From Promicromonospora umidemergens (GTDB taxonomy: Bacteria; Actinomycetota; Actinomycetes; Actinomycetales; Cellulomonadaceae), in assembly GCF_024171995.1 (NCBI RefSeq), contig NZ_JAMTCT010000002.1, positions 361,458-425,457 on the forward strand: DNA of 64,000 nt. Direction: 5' to 3'. The translations under genes were made by a program, and so were the position numbers. This document shows positions 44,474-55,273 of the stretch, piece after piece. The notes under the pieces were generated by a model. It searched no databases and had not been told where the DNA came from. It saw only the letters and a list, made by a program, of their open reading frames with translations. Within the stretch, counting starts at the first letter, position 1. Each line of letters begins with the position of its first letter.

Positions 44474-45442
44474 ATGATGAAGAGCACCAAGACCCTCACC
44501 GCGGCGGCGTTCGCCGCCGCGACGGCGCTGACGATGTCCGCGTGTGCCGGTGGTTCCGGGGCCGCCGCGGAGAGCACCACCGCCGAGGGCTTCCCGTCGG
44601 TCATCCGGCTCGCCGCGATCCCGGCGGAGAACTCGACGGATCTCGCCGCCGGGTACGACCCCATCGTCGCGATGCTCGAGGAGGAGACGGGCGCCACCGT
44701 CGAGGTGAGCCAGGCCTCCGACTACGCGGGCGTCATCGAGGGTCTCATCGCCGACAAGGTCGACATCGCGTTCCTCGGGTCGTTCGCGTACGTGATCGCC
44801 ACGCACAACGACGCAGCGATCACTCCCCTCGGTGCGGCCATCGAGGCGAAGGACGCCGAGCCCGGCTACCACTCGCTCGGCATCGCCCCCGGCGACAGCG
44901 ACATCGACAGCCTCGAGGACTTCGCCGGGCACAGCGTGTGCTTCGTCGACCCCGGCTCGACGTCCGGCTTCCTGTACCCGAGCGCCGGCCTCATCGACGC
45001 CGGCGTCGTCGCCTCCGGCAAGGAGGCCGACGTCGCAGCCGGTGTCCAGCCCGTCTACGCCGGAGCGCACGACGCCTCGGCGCTCGGTGTCGCCGCCGGT
45101 GACTGCGAGGCGGGCTTCGCCATGGAGTCCATGGTCACCGAGACGCTCCCGGCGGCCGGCGACCTCGCCGACGGCGACCTGAAGGAGGTCTGGCGCTCGC
45201 CGAAGATCTCTGGCTCGCTCTTCGTCGGCAACGACGCGCTCGGCGAGGACGTCAACGCGAAGCTCACGAGCCTCATCACCGAGAAGGCCAACTCGGAGTA
45301 CCTGCTGTCGGAGGGCTACTGCGACGGCGAGTGCCTGCTCACCGACGAGGACGCCTGGGGCTTCGCGCCCGCAAAGGACGCTGACTACGACGGCACCCGT
45401 GAGGTCTGCACGCTCACCAAGTCGGACAAGTGCGAGGGCTGA
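44474..45442 (+). CDS. phnD: Phosphonate ABC transporter substrate-binding lipoprotein
   Basis: 322 residues. Lipoprotein signal with SAC (Cys24). Mature part: LAAIPAENSTDLAAGYDPIVAMLEEETGATVEVSQASDYAGVIEGLIADKVDIAFLGSFAYV, VCFVDPGSTSGFLYPSAGLIDAG, a PhnD/PtxB-type binding fold. It captures phosphonate or phosphite outside the membrane. GGAGAG lies directly before ATG ATG (44474/44477); either may be used. First gene of phnDCE. Confidence 0.93.
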   Translation: MMKSTKTLTAAAFAAATALTMSACAGGSGAAAESTTAEGFPSVIRLAAIPAENSTDLAAGYDPIVAMLEEETGATVEVSQASDYAGVIEGLIADKVDIAFLGSFAYVIATHNDAAITPLGAAIEAKDAEPGYHSLGIAPGDSDIDSLEDFAGHSVCFVDPGSTSGFLYPSAGLIDAGVVASGKEADVAAGVQPVYAGAHDASALGVAAGDCEAGFAMESMVTETLPAAGDLADGDLKEVWRSPKISGSLFVGNDALGEDVNAKLTSLITEKANSEYLLSEGYCDGECLLTDEDAWGFAPAKDADYDGTREVCTLTKSDKCEG

Positions 45443-45444
45443 CC

Positions 45445-45519
45445 GTGCAGCCCGACACCGTGCAGCCCGACACCGTGCAGCCCGACAACGTGCGACCCGA
45501 CACCGTGCAGCCCGACGCC
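45445..45519. repeat. 15-bp tandem repeat, five copies
   Basis: Unit GTGCAGCCCGACACC at 45445, 45460, then variants at 45475, 45490 and 45505. Each unit starts with GTG, so each could serve as a start codon for phnC; the array may hide or multiply initiation sites. Confidence 0.93.
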
Positions 45520-46284
45520 GGCGAGCCCGTCGTCCGGGTGCGCGGCCTCACCAAGGAGTTCGACGGGACGACGGCGCTGGCGGGCGTCGACCTCGACGTG
45601 GCCCGTGGCGAGCTGCTCGTGCTGCTCGGTCTGTCGGGCTCGGGCAAGTCGACGCTCCTGCGCTGCCTGAACGGCCTGCACCGGCCCACGGCCGGCGAGG
45701 TCACCGTGGCGGGCACGCGGGTCGACCGCGCGTCGGGGCGCGAGCTGCGCCGCCTGCGCACGGAGGTGGGCTTCGTGTTCCAGCAGTTCAACCTGGTCGG
45801 CCGGCTCACCTGCCTGGAGAACGTCCTGATCGGTGGGCTCGGGCGGGTCCGCGGGCCTCGGTACGGCGTCACGACCTACTCGCGCGCGATGCGGGAGGAG
45901 GCGCTCGCCCACATCGAGCGGGTGGGCCTCGCGGACCACGCCTACCAGCGGGCCGACACCCTCTCGGGCGGCCAGCAGCAGCGCGTCGCCATCGCCAGGA
46001 CCCTCATGCAGCGACCCCAGCTCGTCCTGGCCGACGAGCCCGTCGCGTCGCTCGACCCGGAGAACTCGGGCGCGGTGATGGACCTCCTCGTGCGCGTGTG
46101 CGCCGAGGAGGGGCTGACCGTCGTGTGCACCCTGCACCAGGTGGACCTGGCGCTCGGCTGGGCGCACCGGCTGGTCGGGCTGCGCAGTGGCGAGAAGGTC
46201 CTCGACCGGCCAGCAGCGGGCCTGACCCGGGACGACGCCATGTCGATCTACCGGCACGTCGAACCGGCAGAGGCTCTGGCGTGA
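45445..46284 (+). CDS. phnC: Phosphonate ABC transporter ATP-binding protein
   Basis: 279 residues. Walker [11 protein letters not shown]-loop [18 protein letters not shown], signature [15 protein letters not shown], Walker [15 protein letters not shown]-loop [12 protein letters not shown] 45445 follows the phnD stop by two bases; an earlier GTG at 45430 is possible. The first 25 residues are five 15-bp repeats (VQPDT), not part of the fold. GTGA overlap with phnE. Confidence 0.93.
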   Translation: MQPDTVQPDTVQPDNVRPDTVQPDAGEPVVRVRGLTKEFDGTTALAGVDLDVARGELLVLLGLSGSGKSTLLRCLNGLHRPTAGEVTVAGTRVDRASGRELRRLRTEVGFVFQQFNLVGRLTCLENVLIGGLGRVRGPRYGVTTYSRAMREEALAHIERVGLADHAYQRADTLSGGQQQRVAIARTLMQRPQLVLADEPVASLDPENSGAVMDLLVRVCAEEGLTVVCTLHQVDLALGWAHRLVGLRSGEKVLDRPAAGLTRDDAMSIYRHVEPAEALA

Positions 46285-47893
46285 GCGCACCGACCACCCG
46301 GGAACGCCGCGACGGGCACAACACCGGAGCGCACAACACCGGCGGGCACAGCACCGGCGGCCGGCTCCCCCCGCCGCCCACGCCACAGCAGCGCGCGCTC
46401 CGCTGGATCGCCGGCGGTTCGGTGCTGCTCGCGCTCGTCGCGGCGTCGTCGATCGGCCTCGACCTGCCGACGCTGATCGCCGGGGGCGAGGACGTCGCGT
46501 CGCTCGTCGAACGGATGCTCCCGCCGCGCGTCGACGACCCCGCGCGCATCGCCGCGCTCACCCTCGACACCGTGCTCATGGCGTTCCTCGGGACGGTGCT
46601 CGCGACGTTCCTGTCGGTTCCCCTCGCGTTCCTCGCCGCCCGGACGACGACGCCGCACCCCGCCGTCGCCACCGTCGCACGCGGGCTGATCACCTTCTGC
46701 CGCGCGGTGCCCGACCTCGTGTTCGCGGTCCTGTTCGTCCGGGCGCTCGGGCTCGGTGTGCTGCCCGGCGTGCTCGCCCTCGCGCTGCACTCGGTCGGCA
46801 TGCTCGGCAAGCTCTTCGCCGACGCGATCGAGGACGCCGACCCGGGCCCCCGCGAGGCGGTGCGCAGCGTCGGCGTCGGCCCGCTGCGCGAGCTGCTCAA
46901 CGGTGTGGTGCCCCAGGTGGTGCCCGCCTGGGTGTCGGCGTTCGTCTACCGGGTCGACATCAACCTGCGCACGTCCGTCGTGCTCGGCTTCGTCGGCGCG
47001 GGCGGGATCGGGTTCGCCCTGCAGGACGCGCTGCGCGGCCTCGTGTACCCGAAGGCGCTGGGCATCGTCGCGATCATCCTCGTGGTCGTCGCGGCCATGG
47101 AGCTGCTGTCGATGGCGGTCCGTCGCGCGCTGCTGGCACCCCGCAACCCGCGCTTCGAGCGCGACCGGGTGGTGCGGTTCCTCTCCGGCGGAGCGGCGCT
47201 CGCCCTCACGGTGTTCGCGTTCGTCCGCCTCGGCATCGACCCTCTCGCCCTGGTGACGTCCGTGCCCGACCTGCTCGCGGTCGCCGGCCGCACCTTCCCC
47301 CCGGATCTGACGTCGCTCGGGCCGGTGCTCTGGGAGGCCCTCCTCCAGACGCTCGCCATCGGGCTCGTGGCGACGGCGATCGGCGTCGTGCTGTCGCTCC
47401 CGCTCGGCCTGCTCGCGGCCCGGAACGTGGCGCCGCACCCCGTGGTCCATGCCGCTGCCCGCACGACGGTGCTCGTGGTGCGGGCCGTCCCTGAGCTCGT
47501 CCTCGCGGTGATCCTGGTCGCCGCCGTCGGGCTCGGTCCGGTCGCGGGTGCCATCGCGCTCGGCATCGGCTCGATCGGGTTCCTCGGCAAGCTGGTCGCC
47601 GACGCCGTCGAGGAGATTCCCGCCGGGCCCGCCGAGGCGGTGCGGTCCGTCGGCGGCGGCTGGTGGAAGGTGCTCTTCGCGGCGGTCCTGCCCCAGAGCC
47701 TGCCGTCGGTCGTCGGCTCGACGCTCTACCTGCTCGACGTCAACATCCGGACCTCGACGATCCTCGGGATCGTCGGCGCGGGCGGCGTGGGCTTCCTGCT
47801 GTTCGAGGCGGTACGCACGCTCCGGTTCGAGGTGGTCGGCGGCATCGTGCTGCTGGTGTTCGTCGTCGTCCTGCTCATCGAAAGGCTCTCCGG

Positions 47894-47918
<25 letters not shown>
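46281..47918 (+). CDS. phnE: Phosphonate ABC transporter permease, two fused PhnE domains
   Basis: 545 residues, twice the usual PhnE. Each half carries the BPD permease pattern: first half TLDTVLMAFLGTVLATFLSVPLAFLAARTTTPHP and RTSVVLGFVGAGGIGFALQDALR; second half LLQTLAIGLVATAIGVVLSLPLGLLAARNVAPHP and RTSTILGIVGAGGVGFLLFEAVR. EAA loops are DPGPREAVRSVG and PAGPAEAVRSVG. The fusion makes the transporter dimer in one chain. GTG overlaps phnC (GTGA). N-terminus holds three 15-bp repeats (46317-46361). Confidence 0.93.
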
Positions 47919-49108
<1,190 letters not shown>

Positions 49109-49928
49109 GCAGCCGGCTCGTGCAGCGCCGGCTCGTGGGCACCGAGCTCCACGATGACGCGGACGGCGTCCGCGCGCACCCAGCGCTCCGTCGAGAGCAG
49201 CGGCGGCCCGTCGACGCCGTCGCGCGCGAGGCTCGCGATCAGCCAGGCGGGGTCGCCCGGCCGACAGCCGAGGCCGGCGCTCGCGTCGTCGGGCGCGGAC
49301 TCCATGCTGGCCCGCGTCCACGCGCGCTCCGGCCGCACCCTGGCGACCCCGCGCAGGATGGCGTCCAGCGACTCCTCGTGGCGCAGCGCGGTCGGCAGCT
49401 CGGGCACGAGCGCCACCGTCAGCCACTCGACGCCCCACGCGGCGGGCATGCCGTCGATGAACGACCGACGCACGAGGCGGAAGCCGGGCTCCCCCGGCTC
49501 GGTCCCGAGCGCGTTCGCGACGGAGGGCGGCAGCGGGACCTCGTCGCACGCCAGCACGACGGTGCGCGGCGTCGCCCCGGCCTCGCGGACCGTTCGGCTC
49601 CAGGACGGGGCCCGGCCCGGCGCGACGAGGTAGTCGACGCGCCGCCGCGTAAAGGTGCCGCCGCCCTGGATCCGGCTCACGAGCATCCGGCGCTCGAGCT
49701 CCACGAGGGCGGCGCGGGCCGCCGCGCGTCCGACGCCGAACCGCTGGCCGACGTCGGCCTCCGACGCGACCCGGGTGCCCGGCGGGACGTTCGCGAGCTC
49801 CTCCGCGAGCACCCGGACGATCTCGGTCGACTTGGTCACCCACGGACCGTAACCCGATCAGGTGGCTCCCGCATGAACTCGTACCCGTGCTCCACCGCGC
49901 ACCCGACCCACCGTCAGAAGGGCCTCCA

Positions 49929-51218
49929 ATGACCAGCTCCCGTCCAGCCCCGACGGCCGCCGGCCACGTGGTGGTCGTCGGCGCCGGAGTGGTCGGCCTC
50001 GGCGCTGCCGCCGAGGCCCACCGGCGCGGCTACCGTGTGACCGTCGTCGAGCAGGCCGCTTCGGTGGTCGGTGCGTCCGTGCAGAACTTCGGGCACGTCG
50101 GTGTCACGGCCCAGGCAGGCCCGGCCCGTGAGTACGCTCTCGCAGCTCGCGAACGCTGGCTGTCCCTCGGGTCCGCCGCGGGATTCGCCGTCGCACGGAG
50201 CGGCACGCACGTCGTCGCCCGGACGAGCACCGAGCTACGGCTGCTCGAAGAGTTCGCCGCCGAGCGCGGCGGCGACGAGGTCCACCTGCTCGACGCCGCG
50301 CAGACGCGATCGGCCGCGCCAGTGCGCCCGGAACCGGTGGTCGGCGGGGCGTACCTGCCCCTGGACCTCCAGGTCGACCCCCGGGTCGCGGCGCCGGCAC
50401 TGGCCGCCTGGCTCGAGAGCCAAGGAGTGACCTTCCGGTGGCGGACGGCGGCCCGCGCGGTCGGCACCGGCCGCGTCGAGACCACCACGGGACGCATCGA
50501 CGCGGACGTCGTGATCGTCGCCGCCCACCACGACCTCGACCGCCTCCTGCCCGACGTCGCCGCTCAGGCGCAGGTGCGTCGCTGCCGCCTGCACATGCTC
50601 CGGGTCCGGCCTTCCGGCACGACGCCGGGCCGCGCAGGGCAGGCGACCACCGGGGCGGGAACACCCGGAGCAGGGTCCGCCGGGGCGCGCTCGACCGGAG
50701 CAAGGTCCGCCGGGGCGCGCTCGACCGGAGCAAGGTCCGCCGGGGCGCGCTCGACCGGAGCAGGGTTCGCCGGAGCAGGGTTCACAGGCCCCGTGCTGAC
50801 GGGCTGGTCCATGGTCCGGTACGCGGCGCTCGCCGCCTGCCCGTCCGCCTCCCTGGTCGCCGACGAGCTCGCGGCGGCGGACCCGGTCGCGGCGGGCTGG
50901 GACGTCAACCTGATGCTGACGCCCCAGCGGGACGGGACGCTGGTCGTCGGCGACACCCACCTCCGCGCGATCGACGCCCCGGTGTTCCAGGACGAGGAGG
51001 GCTACGCCGTCCTGCTGCGGCTGGTCGCCGACCTGCTCGGCACGGGTCTCGACGTCGTCGAGCGCTGGCAGGGCACGTACGCGACGGCTCCCGAGGAGTT
51101 CCTGGTCGCCGAGCCCGAACCGGGGGTGCACGTCGCGACGGTCACCACCGGCATCGGGATGACCACGGGCCTGGGGCTCGCCGCCCACGTGCTCGACCAG
51201 GCCGGGCTCACGGACTGA
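49929..51218 (+). CDS. FAD-dependent oxidoreductase of phosphonate clusters (DAO fold)
   Basis: 429 residues. FAD motif VVVVGAGVVGLGAAAEAHRRGYRVTVVEQ, GASVQNFGHVGVTAQ, and the C-terminal VATVTTGIGMTTGLGLAAHVLDQAG. This is the D-amino-acid-oxidase-like clade (HpnW type) found with phosphonatase-like hydrolases; it is thought to oxidise (N-methyl) 2-aminoethylphosphonate-type amines to phosphonoacetaldehyde, but that assignment is from memory of the family. About residues 235-290 are an in-frame insertion of 30-bp repeats. Its partner, the HAD hydrolase, follows. Confidence 0.85.
   Translation: MTSSRPAPTAAGHVVVVGAGVVGLGAAAEAHRRGYRVTVVEQAASVVGASVQNFGHVGVTAQAGPAREYALAARERWLSLGSAAGFAVARSGTHVVARTSTELRLLEEFAAERGGDEVHLLDAAQTRSAAPVRPEPVVGGAYLPLDLQVDPRVAAPALAAWLESQGVTFRWRTAARAVGTGRVETTTGRIDADVVIVAAHHDLDRLLPDVAAQAQVRRCRLHMLRVRPSGTTPGRAGQATTGAGTPGAGSAGARSTGARSAGARSTGARSAGARSTGAGFAGAGFTGPVLTGWSMVRYAALAACPSASLVADELAAADPVAAGWDVNLMLTPQRDGTLVVGDTHLRAIDAPVFQDEEGYAVLLRLVADLLGTGLDVVERWQGTYATAPEEFLVAEPEPGVHVATVTTGIGMTTGLGLAAHVLDQAGLTD
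50671..50775. repeat. 30-bp tandem repeat inside the FAD oxidoreductase gene
   Basis: Three 30-bp copies start at 50671, 50701 and 50731 (core AAGGTCCGCCGGGG then GCGCTCGACCGGAG), differing by one base, with partial copies after 50761. Each 30-mer is itself two related 15-mers, encoding SAGAR/STGAR pentapeptides. Confidence 0.93.
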
Positions 51219-51391
51219 CCGTCCCGTCTCGTACCGCCGTTCGCCGCTCCTGCCCGACGGTCCCGTCGTTCCTGCGCACGCCCGCAACGCACCATCCCTC
51301 ACGCGTCTTCAGCCGCCACGTCGTACCCCACCCGTAGTACCCCACCCGTCGCGCGTCCACTCCCGTGCGACCCCTCTGGAAGGAATCACTC

Positions 51392-52102
51392 ATGATCGCT
51401 CTCGCCGCCCTGGACATCGCCGGCACCACCGTGGAGGAGGGAAGCGCCGTCTACCGCGCGCTGCACGACGCGGTGCGTCGGCACGGCAGCACGGCCGAGG
51501 TCTCCGACGTCGCGCACTGGATGGGTGCCGACAAGCGCACCGCGATCCGCTCGCTGCTCGCGCTGGGCGGCGATCCGACCGCCGTCGAGAAGGCGTTCAC
51601 CGACTTCGAGCGGCTGCTCCGCGAGGCCTACGACGCGACGCCGCCCGTGGCGATGCCCGGGGTCGTCGAGGCGTTCGCCGCGCTGCGTGACCGGGGCGCG
51701 AAGATCGCGCTGACCACTGGGTTCTCGGCAGAGGTCACGGACCTCCTGCTCGAGCGGCTCGGCTGGCGGGACGGCACCGTGGACACCGTCGTCTGCACCG
51801 ACGACGTGCCCGCAGGCCGCCCCGCGCCGTACATGGTCCACCGTGCGATGGAGCGCACCGGTGTGCTGCGGACCGCCGACGTCCTTACCGTGGGCGACAC
51901 CGTCCTCGACCTCGAGGCCGGGTCCAACGCCGGGGCCGGGGTCGTGGTCGGTGTCCTGAGCGGCGGAGTGCCCCGACAGACGCTCGCGACGGCGCCGCAC
52001 ACCCACCTGATCCCGTCGGTGGCGGAGCTGGGGGACGTGCTGGCCGAGCTGGACGACCAGGGCACCGGGTCGCCGCAGATCAGCCGACCGGCGGCACCGT
52101 GA
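51392..52102 (+). CDS. Phosphonatase-like HAD hydrolase (PhnX-related)
   Basis: 236 residues. LDIAGTTVEEG holds the nucleophile Asp and the AGTT variant seen in phosphonatases; the cap has HWMGADKRTAI, matching the MGxxK motif whose Lys forms the Schiff base in PhnX. VGDTVLDLEAGSNAGAG is the last acidic motif. It should cleave the C-P bond of phosphonoacetaldehyde or a close relative, giving phosphate. GGAAGGAA precedes ATG 51392. Its last 23 bp overlap the convergent S15-type gene. Confidence 0.88.
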   Translation: MIALAALDIAGTTVEEGSAVYRALHDAVRRHGSTAEVSDVAHWMGADKRTAIRSLLALGGDPTAVEKAFTDFERLLREAYDATPPVAMPGVVEAFAALRDRGAKIALTTGFSAEVTDLLLERLGWRDGTVDTVVCTDDVPAGRPAPYMVHRAMERTGVLRTADVLTVGDTVLDLEAGSNAGAGVVVGVLSGGVPRQTLATAPHTHLIPSVAELGDVLAELDDQGTGSPQISRPAAP

Positions 52103-53822
52103 AGCTCGGATCCTCGACGGGTAGGTCCGCCGTGTACGCCGCCAGGTAGGTGTCGAGCCAGGTGGCACGGTCACCCTCCGTCGCGGTGTCGTCCGCCGGG
52201 TCGTCCAGCGGCAGCTCCAGCCGTGCGTTGCTGACCTTGATCGTCTTGCCGGACGGCGTGTCGACCCAGGTGCCGGTCTGGATCGAGCCGATCTCGACGG
52301 CCAGCCGGTGCCCGGCGGCCAGGGTCCAGTCGGTCGACTCGAGGTCGATGGTCAGCCGGCCCCCGTGCACGACGGCGGCCTGCTCGACGAACGGGACGGC
52401 GGTGCCGTCAGGGGCGACGTCGTGCAGCTCGACCAGGAGGTTGCCCGTTCCCTTGGCGTTCAGGGAGATCTGCGGAGTACCGCCGACGCGCGTGTCCTGC
52501 CCGACGGGCTCGGACCACTTGAGGAAGCTCGACCGAGCCCCGTCCTTGTCCTCTGCCGGGCCACCGTCGTCCACGTACGAGCCGCGGCCGAGCGAGATCT
52601 TGGCGGTCTTGTCCACGACAGGCCACGTGTCCTCGCCGCGCCAGGCGCCGGTGCTGTCCTGGATCGAATAGGCCGGGTAGTCGACCTTCGGCTCGACACC
52701 CTTGAGATGCTCGTCGTAGAAGGCACCTATCTCCTGGAACCAGCCCTCCCGACCCATCTTGAGGGTCCCGTCCTCGGTGCGGTCGTTGCCCCGCACGTGG
52801 TCCCACGGACCGAGCCAACCGCGCTGAGGACCCTCGTGGTTGGTGAGGTACTCCTCCATGCCCTCGGGCCGGGTGTTCCACTCGAGGAAGCCCTGAGTGA
52901 CGAAGAGGGGGGTGTCGCTGCCCTCGGCGTGCTTCGCGAGGTCACGGTCCTTCCAGTACTGGGTCCGTGGGTCGGCGATCATCGTGTTCATGGTGTTCGC
53001 CGCGAGGCACTCCGGGTGCTTCGTCTCGTACGCGGCGTTCTCCACGTAGCGGGGGTCGTCGTCCGGCATCTGCGGGAGAGACGCGATCTGGTTGTACGTG
53101 CTGGGGGCGATGATGCCCTCCTGGCGGGGTACACCGTTCGACCTGACCCGGTCGTACATGTCCCAGATAGGCTCCTGGGCGACGACGGCCTTGAGCGCGT
53201 CCTGGTCCAGGTTGTTGCCGATCAGGCCGGTGAGGGCGTCGTAGGACTTGCCGTACATGCCCACCGCGCCGGTCGACCACGACTGGTCGGCGGCCCAGCC
53301 GACGGCTGCCTTGACGTCGGCCTGCTCGCCGGGTCCCGCGAAGTCGATGCACCCGGTGGACCCGCCGTAGCCCCGCACGTCCACCAGGACGAGCGCGTAG
53401 CCGCGGTCGAACAGGTCGATGCCCTCGACCAGATCGCCGAACCGGTCCGAGGGGCCGGTGTGCGGGTGGTCCTCGACCGTACTCTGCCCCGAGTGCCCGA
53501 AGTACGATCCCGCCGACAGGATGACCGGCACCTGCTCGCCCTTCTTCATGCCCTCGGGCAGCAGCACGTCGGCATGCAGCTCGACGTCGGAGCCGTCCGA
53601 CGACGGGAAGTAGTGCTGTGTCCAGACCGAGCCCTCCGGGACGCGCGCGTTCTCCTCGTGCGTCACCGGGTCGTCGGCGGTCGCGACCGACGCGCTGCCA
53701 GGTGCGGAAGACGCCGCCGTACCCGACGCCGCCGTAGCGGCGGGGATCGCGAGCGTTCCCGTCACTGCCACGACGGTGGCGAGTACCGAGGCCGTGCTGA
53801 CTGCCGCGCGTGATCTCTTCAC
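52080..53822 (-). CDS. Secreted CocE/X-Pro dipeptidyl-peptidase (S15)-type hydrolase
   Basis: 580 residues from GTG 53822, which has AGGAGGAG upstream. Signal peptide (KRSR then STASVLATVVAVTGTLAIPAATA). Alpha/beta-hydrolase core: ALVLVDVRGYGGSTGCIDFAG, nucleophile elbow GMYGKSYDALTG, VTQGFLEWNTRPEG where many relatives have Asp for the Glu, and LGPWDHVRGN with the His. The C-terminal beta domain is of the PepX_C type. It probably cleaves Xaa-Pro dipeptides or esters outside the cell. Divergent from a two-component system that may control it. Confidence 0.87.
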   Translation of the reverse strand: MKRSRAAVSTASVLATVVAVTGTLAIPAATAASGTAASSAPGSASVATADDPVTHEENARVPEGSVWTQHYFPSSDGSDVELHADVLLPEGMKKGEQVPVILSAGSYFGHSGQSTVEDHPHTGPSDRFGDLVEGIDLFDRGYALVLVDVRGYGGSTGCIDFAGPGEQADVKAAVGWAADQSWSTGAVGMYGKSYDALTGLIGNNLDQDALKAVVAQEPIWDMYDRVRSNGVPRQEGIIAPSTYNQIASLPQMPDDDPRYVENAAYETKHPECLAANTMNTMIADPRTQYWKDRDLAKHAEGSDTPLFVTQGFLEWNTRPEGMEEYLTNHEGPQRGWLGPWDHVRGNDRTEDGTLKMGREGWFQEIGAFYDEHLKGVEPKVDYPAYSIQDSTGAWRGEDTWPVVDKTAKISLGRGSYVDDGGPAEDKDGARSSFLKWSEPVGQDTRVGGTPQISLNAKGTGNLLVELHDVAPDGTAVPFVEQAAVVHGGRLTIDLESTDWTLAAGHRLAVEIGSIQTGTWVDTPSGKTIKVSNARLELPLDDPADDTATEGDRATWLDTYLAAYTADLPVEDPSFTVPPVG

Positions 53823-53883
53823 GTGCTCCTCCTGGGGGTCGGGGTGAGGTGCGAGCCGTGCTACCTGCCGTGCTGCCGGTCCG

Positions 53884-53915
53884 GATGAACCTGGCATGCG
53901 ATGAAACTGGCATGC
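53884..53915. promoter_or_regulatory. Tandem 16-bp direct repeat between S15 gene and sensor kinase
   Basis: GATGAACCTGGCATGC (53884-53899) followed directly by GATGAAACTGGCATGC (53900-53915). Each contains the GCATGC palindrome. Located about 60 bp upstream of the S15 gene start, it may be the response-regulator site. Confidence 0.5.
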
Positions 53916-54073
53916 CCTGATCACACCCGACGCACCACCCGGCGGCCAGTGCGACCACGTCACGACCTGACGGTGACATTCCTCGCGGTGCGGTCATGAC
54001 GCGACGTCACTGGTGGTGCCGTGGAGCGGCACGAATACTGGGGGCGTCCCTTCCCGCTCGAGACCGGAGACCC

Positions 54074-55273
54074 ATGGCGACCAGACTCCCGCCCGTGCTG
54101 CCCACGGGCAGCGCGACCGCCATGGCCGCGCGCGACGAGGCGTCGCACAAGAAGGCGTCGCGGGGACAGCTGCGCAGGCTCAATCTCGTGCTGCAGGTCC
54201 CTCCCGTGGTCGGCGCAGGGATCGTGCTGGTGGCCGTGGACGCGCAGACCTGGTGGGGCACGGCGGTCCTGGTCCTGGGCCTGGTCACCGCGGTGGTCGC
54301 GATGGAGCGGTGGGCGGCGGAGGACCTCCGCCGTGTCGCGGTCCCCTGCCTGGTCGTCACCGCAGCGGTGTGGCTGTTCGGCGCGTCGGTTGCCGACCTG
54401 CACACGGCGTTCTACGGCATGACCGTCGTGGGGTCACTCGTCGTGCCCCGTCTGTCCGGCCATCGGATAGCTGCGGCCTTCGGCCTGGTCACATTCGTCG
54501 GCGCCGTGGGTGCCGCCCGGCTCCTGGTCTCCTCGGACACCGTGCCCGATGTCGTGTTCTCGTACGTCGTGATCCCGGTGGGAGCGACAGCGCTGGCGAC
54601 CGTCCTCATGTTCGGCAACGAGATGTACAACGACGTCATGAAGGAGACGCGCGAACGCGAGGCGGAGCTGGCCGTCGCCCGGGAACGCATCCGGTTCGCC
54701 GGCGACCTGCACGACATCCAGGGCCACACGCTGCACGTGGTGAAGCTGAAGGCGACGCTGGCCCAGAAGCTCGTGCACAGCGACGTCGTGCGCGCCGAGG
54801 AGGAGCTGCACGAGATTCATTCCCTGATCGCCGACACCATCACGCAGACCAAGGCACTGGCACACGCGCAGCGCCGCCTGAACCTCTCGGCCGAGCTCGA
54901 GAACGCGAAGAACCTCTTCGAGGCCGCAGGCATCCGCGTCTGGGTCGACCGCGAGACTGACATCGACACCCGGACCAGCGAGCTCCTCGGTCAGGTCCTG
55001 CGCGAGACGACGACCAACATCCTGCGGCACGCCCAGGCGACACACGTGCGGATCACGCTGGGTGGGTCAGGCATCACCGTCGTCAACGACGGGGCACCGG
55101 ACGGACCGCTCCCCGAGCTCAGCGGCCTCGCCTCCCTCAAGGACCGGGTCGCCGACGACGGCGGCGAGCTGACCGTGGAGCAGCACGACGGGCAGTTCCG
55201 GACGGCGGCCGCGTTCCCCGGCGTCGGGCACCGCGCAAACGACCGAGCGACAGCGCTGGAGGGCAGGAGATGA
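54074..55273 (+). CDS. Sensor histidine kinase, DesK/HisKA_3 type
   Basis: 399 residues. Five or so membrane helices (PPVVGAGIVLVAVDA, WWGTAVLVLGLVTAVVAM, VAVPCLVVTAAVWLFGA and further), then the phosphoacceptor FAGDLHDIQGHTLHVVKLKATLAQKL and ATPase boxes LRETTTNILRHAQATHVRI and LSGLASLKDRVADDGGEL. It senses a membrane signal and phosphorylates the response regulator encoded next. ATG 54074 has GGAG five bases upstream. Overlaps the regulator by ATGA. Confidence 0.93.
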   Translation: MATRLPPVLPTGSATAMAARDEASHKKASRGQLRRLNLVLQVPPVVGAGIVLVAVDAQTWWGTAVLVLGLVTAVVAMERWAAEDLRRVAVPCLVVTAAVWLFGASVADLHTAFYGMTVVGSLVVPRLSGHRIAAAFGLVTFVGAVGAARLLVSSDTVPDVVFSYVVIPVGATALATVLMFGNEMYNDVMKETREREAELAVARERIRFAGDLHDIQGHTLHVVKLKATLAQKLVHSDVVRAEEELHEIHSLIADTITQTKALAHAQRRLNLSAELENAKNLFEAAGIRVWVDRETDIDTRTSELLGQVLRETTTNILRHAQATHVRITLGGSGITVVNDGAPDGPLPELSGLASLKDRVADDGGELTVEQHDGQFRTAAAFPGVGHRANDRATALEGRR

